A stretch of 38,467 bases of DNA, taken from an uncultured Helicobacter sp. Lineage in GTDB: Bacteria > Campylobacterota > Campylobacteria > Campylobacterales > Helicobacteraceae. The notes under the pieces are model-generated. The model searched no databases and had not been told where the DNA came from. It worked only from the letters and a program-made list of their open reading frames with translations. This document shows, piece by piece, positions 35,996-38,467 of this stretch. Each line of letters opens with the position of its first letter. Position 1 is the first letter of the stretch. Location of the stretch: contig CASFYB010000015.1 of the NCBI GenBank assembly GCA_949298825.1, positions 1 through 38,467 on the forward strand, read 5' to 3'. A program made the position numbers and the translations under genes.

Positions 35996-37090
35996 ATGAA
36001 AAATCAAGAATCAAAAATTTTAATACAAGATATGCACTATATGCTAGAGGGTCTATCTAGCCAAGAAAAAAACAAATTTGATAATAGCACTATTTTAATG
36101 ACTGGTTGTGCTGGATTTTTAGGATTTTATTTTTTAAACTTTTTTACATTTTTTGCAAAAGAATTAAAGATTAAAAAAATCATCGGTCTAGATAATTTTA
36201 TGCTAGAGCATCCAGACTGGCTAGAAAAACTTCAAACAAATTACAGCCAAATACTACAGATAGAAAAGTTTAATATTATTTCAGATTCTATACAAAATAT
36301 CAAAGAGGCTGGTAATGCCAATCTTATTATCCATGCAGCCAGTATTGCAAGTCCAAGTTTTTATCGTCAATATCCATTAGAAACTATTGATGCAAATATT
36401 TGGGGTCTTCGTAATCTTTTAGATTTTTATAAAGATAAAAATATTAAAGGTTTTTTATTTTTCTCTAGCTCTGAAATCTATGGCGATCCAAGCCATGATC
36501 AAATCCCCACAGATGAAGAGTATCGCGGAAATGTATCTTGCATAGGTCCTAGAGCCTGCTATGATGAATCAAAGCGCTTTGGAGAAACCATCTGTCTTAC
36601 TTTTGCACAAAAATTCAATATGCCAATATCTATTGCAAGGCCTTTTAATAACTATGGCCCTGGAATGGGAATCAATGATAAAAGAGTGCCTGCTGATTTT
36701 GCCAAATCTATTTTAAACAATAAGGCTATTGAAATACTTAGTAATGGCAGTCCTACAAGGACATTTTGCTATATCGCTGATGCTATCTTAGGATACTTAA
36801 AGGTCCTTTTATATGGTAAGTTTGAGTATTTTAATATCGGTATTGACAAGCCAGAAATCTCTATTAATCATCTAGCCAAAATCTATCAAGAAGCAGGCAA
36901 AGAAATCTGTGGCTATGATAAAGAAATAGTTTATAAAAAATCTAAAGATAAAGACTATCTAACTGACAATCCCAATCGTCGATGCCCCAATATCAACAAA
37001 GCGAGAAAACTACTTAACTATAACCCTCAAATCCTCATCCATGATGGTGTGAGAAATTTTTTAACATTTTTAAAAGAGATGCGAGGTTAA
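35996..37090 (+). CDS. NAD-dependent sugar dehydratase/decarboxylase (UDP-glucuronate decarboxylase-like SDR)
   Basis: 364 residues, extended short-chain dehydrogenase. The NAD loop is TGCAGFLG (Gly37, Gly40, Gly43). IHAASIASPSFYRQYPLETIDANIWGLRNLLDF, FFSSSEIYGDP and the catalytic YDESK (Tyr189, Lys193) follow. The stretch EEYRGNVSCIGPRACYDESKRFGET and the RPFNNYGPGMGINDKRVPADF...GSPTRTFCYIADAI closely resemble UDP-glucuronate decarboxylase (UXS/ArnA-like), and the next gene makes UDP-glucuronate, so UDP-xylose is a plausible product. Adjacent rfbF also permits a CDP-sugar substrate. The first 28 residues are unlike usual SDRs of this class. AGGAGG lies 5 bases before the ATG. Confidence 0.82.
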   Translation: MKNQESKILIQDMHYMLEGLSSQEKNKFDNSTILMTGCAGFLGFYFLNFFTFFAKELKIKKIIGLDNFMLEHPDWLEKLQTNYSQILQIEKFNIISDSIQNIKEAGNANLIIHAASIASPSFYRQYPLETIDANIWGLRNLLDFYKDKNIKGFLFFSSSEIYGDPSHDQIPTDEEYRGNVSCIGPRACYDESKRFGETICLTFAQKFNMPISIARPFNNYGPGMGINDKRVPADFAKSILNNKAIEILSNGSPTRTFCYIADAILGYLKVLLYGKFEYFNIGIDKPEISINHLAKIYQEAGKEICGYDKEIVYKKSKDKDYLTDNPNRRCPNINKARKLLNYNPQILIHDGVRNFLTFLKEMRG

Positions 37091-37091
37091 G

Positions 37092-38360
37092 ATGGATAGT
37101 CAAATAAAAATTACTATTTTTGGCCTCGGATTTGTAGGACTGACCACAGCTGTAGGCTTTGCCAAAAAAGGATTCCAAACTTATGGCTATGAGATACTCC
37201 CACAAAAAGTAGAACAACTACAAAATGCCAAAATACCCTTTTATGAAGAAGGCTTGCAAGAGGCTTTCAATGAAGTCTACAAACAAACCCTCTTTATCAC
37301 TAATGACATATCACAAGCCCTAAAGGATAGTGATGTAATTTTTTACTGTATCGGCACTCCAATGGATGATGATGGCAGCGCTGATCTATCCTATATCCTG
37401 CAAGCACTAGAGCAAACAGCAAAAAATATCCACCTTTGCAAAAAGCAGCCTATTTTAGTCATCAAATCAACAGTGCCACCATCTAGCTGCAGCGAATGCT
37501 TTGTGCCTTTTTTGAATGATAAACTTGGCATTAAAACTAATCAAGATTCTGATTCTTTAGCATTTTTAATCAATAATCCAGAGTTTCTTAGAGAAGGAAG
37601 TGCATATAAGGATTTTATGCATCCAGATAGGATTGTTATTGGCACAAGCGATGCAAAAGAAATAGAAAAAATTAAGCAAATTTATACCCCTTTTAACGCA
37701 CCCATACTTTTTAGCACATTAAATACTGCAGAATTCATAAAATATCTAAGCAATACAATGCTAGCAGTCAATATAGGTTTTGCCAATGAGATGAGTATGA
37801 TTGCTCAAAATATAGGTGATATTGATATTAAAAAATCTTTTGAGATCTTGCATCAAGATAAAAGATTCCATGGAAATCCAGCAGGTATTGCCAGCTATAT
37901 CTATCCAGGTCTTGGCTTTGGTGGCTACTGTTTGCCTAAAGATACTTTAGCACTGCACAAAAAAGCTAAAGAAAAAAACTTTGATGCAAAAATCCTCCAA
38001 AGCACACTTAAAACTAATGATGAGATTTTGGAGTTTTATGTTCAAAAAATCAGCTCTGAGGTACCCAAGGACAAAAAGCTATGCATCCTTGGGCTTAGCT
38101 TCAAGCCAAATAGCGATGATGTAAGAGATAGCAAATCAGCTGCTTTGATTAAAGGGCTTCTTCAAGCTGGATATAGCAATATCATAGCCTATGATCCTAT
38201 GGCTATAGAAGTTTTTAAAAATACCTATAATCTCAATATAAATTATGCAAAAAATCTGCAAGAAGCCATAAAAGATTCTATAATTATCATTGCTACGGCA
38301 TGGGAAGATTTTAGAGATATTCTCAACCAAGATAATATCTATAACCTTAGGTTTATGTGA
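37092..38360 (+). CDS. ugd: UDP-glucose 6-dehydrogenase
   Basis: 422 residues. Oxidises UDP-glucose to UDP-glucuronate with two NAD+. The NAD loop is IFGLGFVGLTTAVGFAKKG (Gly11, Gly13, Gly16). FYCIGTPMDDDGSADLSYI, VIKSTVPPSSC, NNPEFLREGSAYKDFMHPDRIVIG and the catalytic Cys near residue 280 in PGLGFGGYCLPKDT are all intact; LGLSFKPNSDDVRDSKSAALI and TAWEDF complete the C-terminal domain. The closest alternative is a related NDP-sugar dehydrogenase (UDP-ManNAc or UDP-GlcNAc), but the PGLGFGGYCLPKD form with GxPxxxDGSADLS is usual for UGD. One base separates it from the SDR stop, and its stop overlaps the next start (TGATG). Confidence 0.9.
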   Translation: MDSQIKITIFGLGFVGLTTAVGFAKKGFQTYGYEILPQKVEQLQNAKIPFYEEGLQEAFNEVYKQTLFITNDISQALKDSDVIFYCIGTPMDDDGSADLSYILQALEQTAKNIHLCKKQPILVIKSTVPPSSCSECFVPFLNDKLGIKTNQDSDSLAFLINNPEFLREGSAYKDFMHPDRIVIGTSDAKEIEKIKQIYTPFNAPILFSTLNTAEFIKYLSNTMLAVNIGFANEMSMIAQNIGDIDIKKSFEILHQDKRFHGNPAGIASYIYPGLGFGGYCLPKDTLALHKKAKEKNFDAKILQSTLKTNDEILEFYVQKISSEVPKDKKLCILGLSFKPNSDDVRDSKSAALIKGLLQAGYSNIIAYDPMAIEVFKNTYNLNINYAKNLQEAIKDSIIIIATAWEDFRDILNQDNIYNLRFM

Positions 38361-38467
38361 TGAAAAAAACTCTACCCATCAAAGCCCAATATAATATCAT
38401 CAATGAAGTAGAATCTAAATATCTTAAATTCTTCGATCCTAGTTTTGATTCTAGTTGTTTTTTAAAA
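38360..38467 (+). CDS. Start of an unidentified gene, cut by the window end
   Basis: An ATG overlaps the dehydrogenase stop (TGATG), and 36 codons are open to the last base. It reads MKKTLPIKAQYNIINEVESK then YLKFFDPSFDSSCFLK. No signal peptide is visible and no family is recognised from this fragment. Coupling to ugd suggests another step of the same nucleotide-sugar pathway. Confidence 0.55.
   Translation, partial: MKKTLPIKAQYNIINEVESKYLKFFDPSFDSSCFLK

Overview
The window is an AT-rich chromosomal segment of an epsilonproteobacterium (Campylobacterota), most probably a Helicobacter. Pointers are three long homopolymeric G/C tracts inside genes, a feoB promoter with a perfect 7-1-7 Helicobacter-type Fur box, an H. 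pylori-like gamma-glutamyltransferase, a VacA-like autotransporter barrel, the epsilonproteobacterial napAGHB order, the acpP-fabF-accA order, and frequent AGAATCT/AGATTCT words in coding DNA. No rRNA, tRNA, CRISPR array, insertion sequence or prophage was recognised. I cannot name the species.

Layout. 1-5850 (minus strand): feoB, ppk and glmU form a tight run. The 5' end of a type III DNA methyltransferase (mod) overlaps the glmU stop; it carries a 14-base G tract and is truncated in every frame. 5897-7845 (minus): a DsbC/DsbK-like oxidoreductase, a CvfB-like S1 protein and a META-domain exported protein. 7899-10647 (plus): an MsrQ-like membrane protein, kdsB, a YnfA-family membrane protein and an MFS exporter. 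10802-12511 (plus): ggt, interrupted by two in-frame TAA codons. 12538-15690 (minus): a Mla-type lipid transport operon (MlaE with a fused STAS-like domain, MlaF, MlaD, auxiliary lipoprotein). 15802-21000: a beta-barrel outer membrane protein (plus), then mnmA, accA, fabF, acpP and a radical SAM protein (minus). 21093-22292 (plus): carboxynorspermidine dehydrogenase. 22457-26327 (plus): a large phase-variable autotransporter with an unusual SPOR-like C-terminal extension. 26328-27956: 1.6 kb without a recognisable gene, holding a TAAG-rich repeat block, a terminator, a long wobble-paired inverted repeat and a purine-rich stretch. 27957-29034 (minus): two small membrane proteins. 29199-35110 (plus): a periplasmic nitrate reductase operon, napA-G-H-B-F-D. 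35165-38467 (plus): a nucleotide-sugar cluster (phase-variable rfbF, a UDP-glucuronate decarboxylase-like SDR, UDP-glucose dehydrogenase, and the start of another gene).

How it fits together. Much of the window serves the envelope: UDP-GlcNAc supply (GlmU), KDO activation (KdsB), fatty acid synthesis (AccA, FabF, AcpP), lipid trafficking (Mla), outer membrane proteins and surface sugar precursors. Respiration on nitrate (Nap) and ferrous iron uptake (FeoB, probably Fur-repressed) are the metabolic modules. The most interesting signals are the surface-variation features. All three homopolymeric tracts (mod, autotransporter, rfbF) are at lengths that put the downstream frame out of register, so in this sequence all three genes read OFF. 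The ggt gene is otherwise intact but has two nonsense codons. The autotransporter ends not at its barrel but in a periplasm-facing SPOR-like domain.
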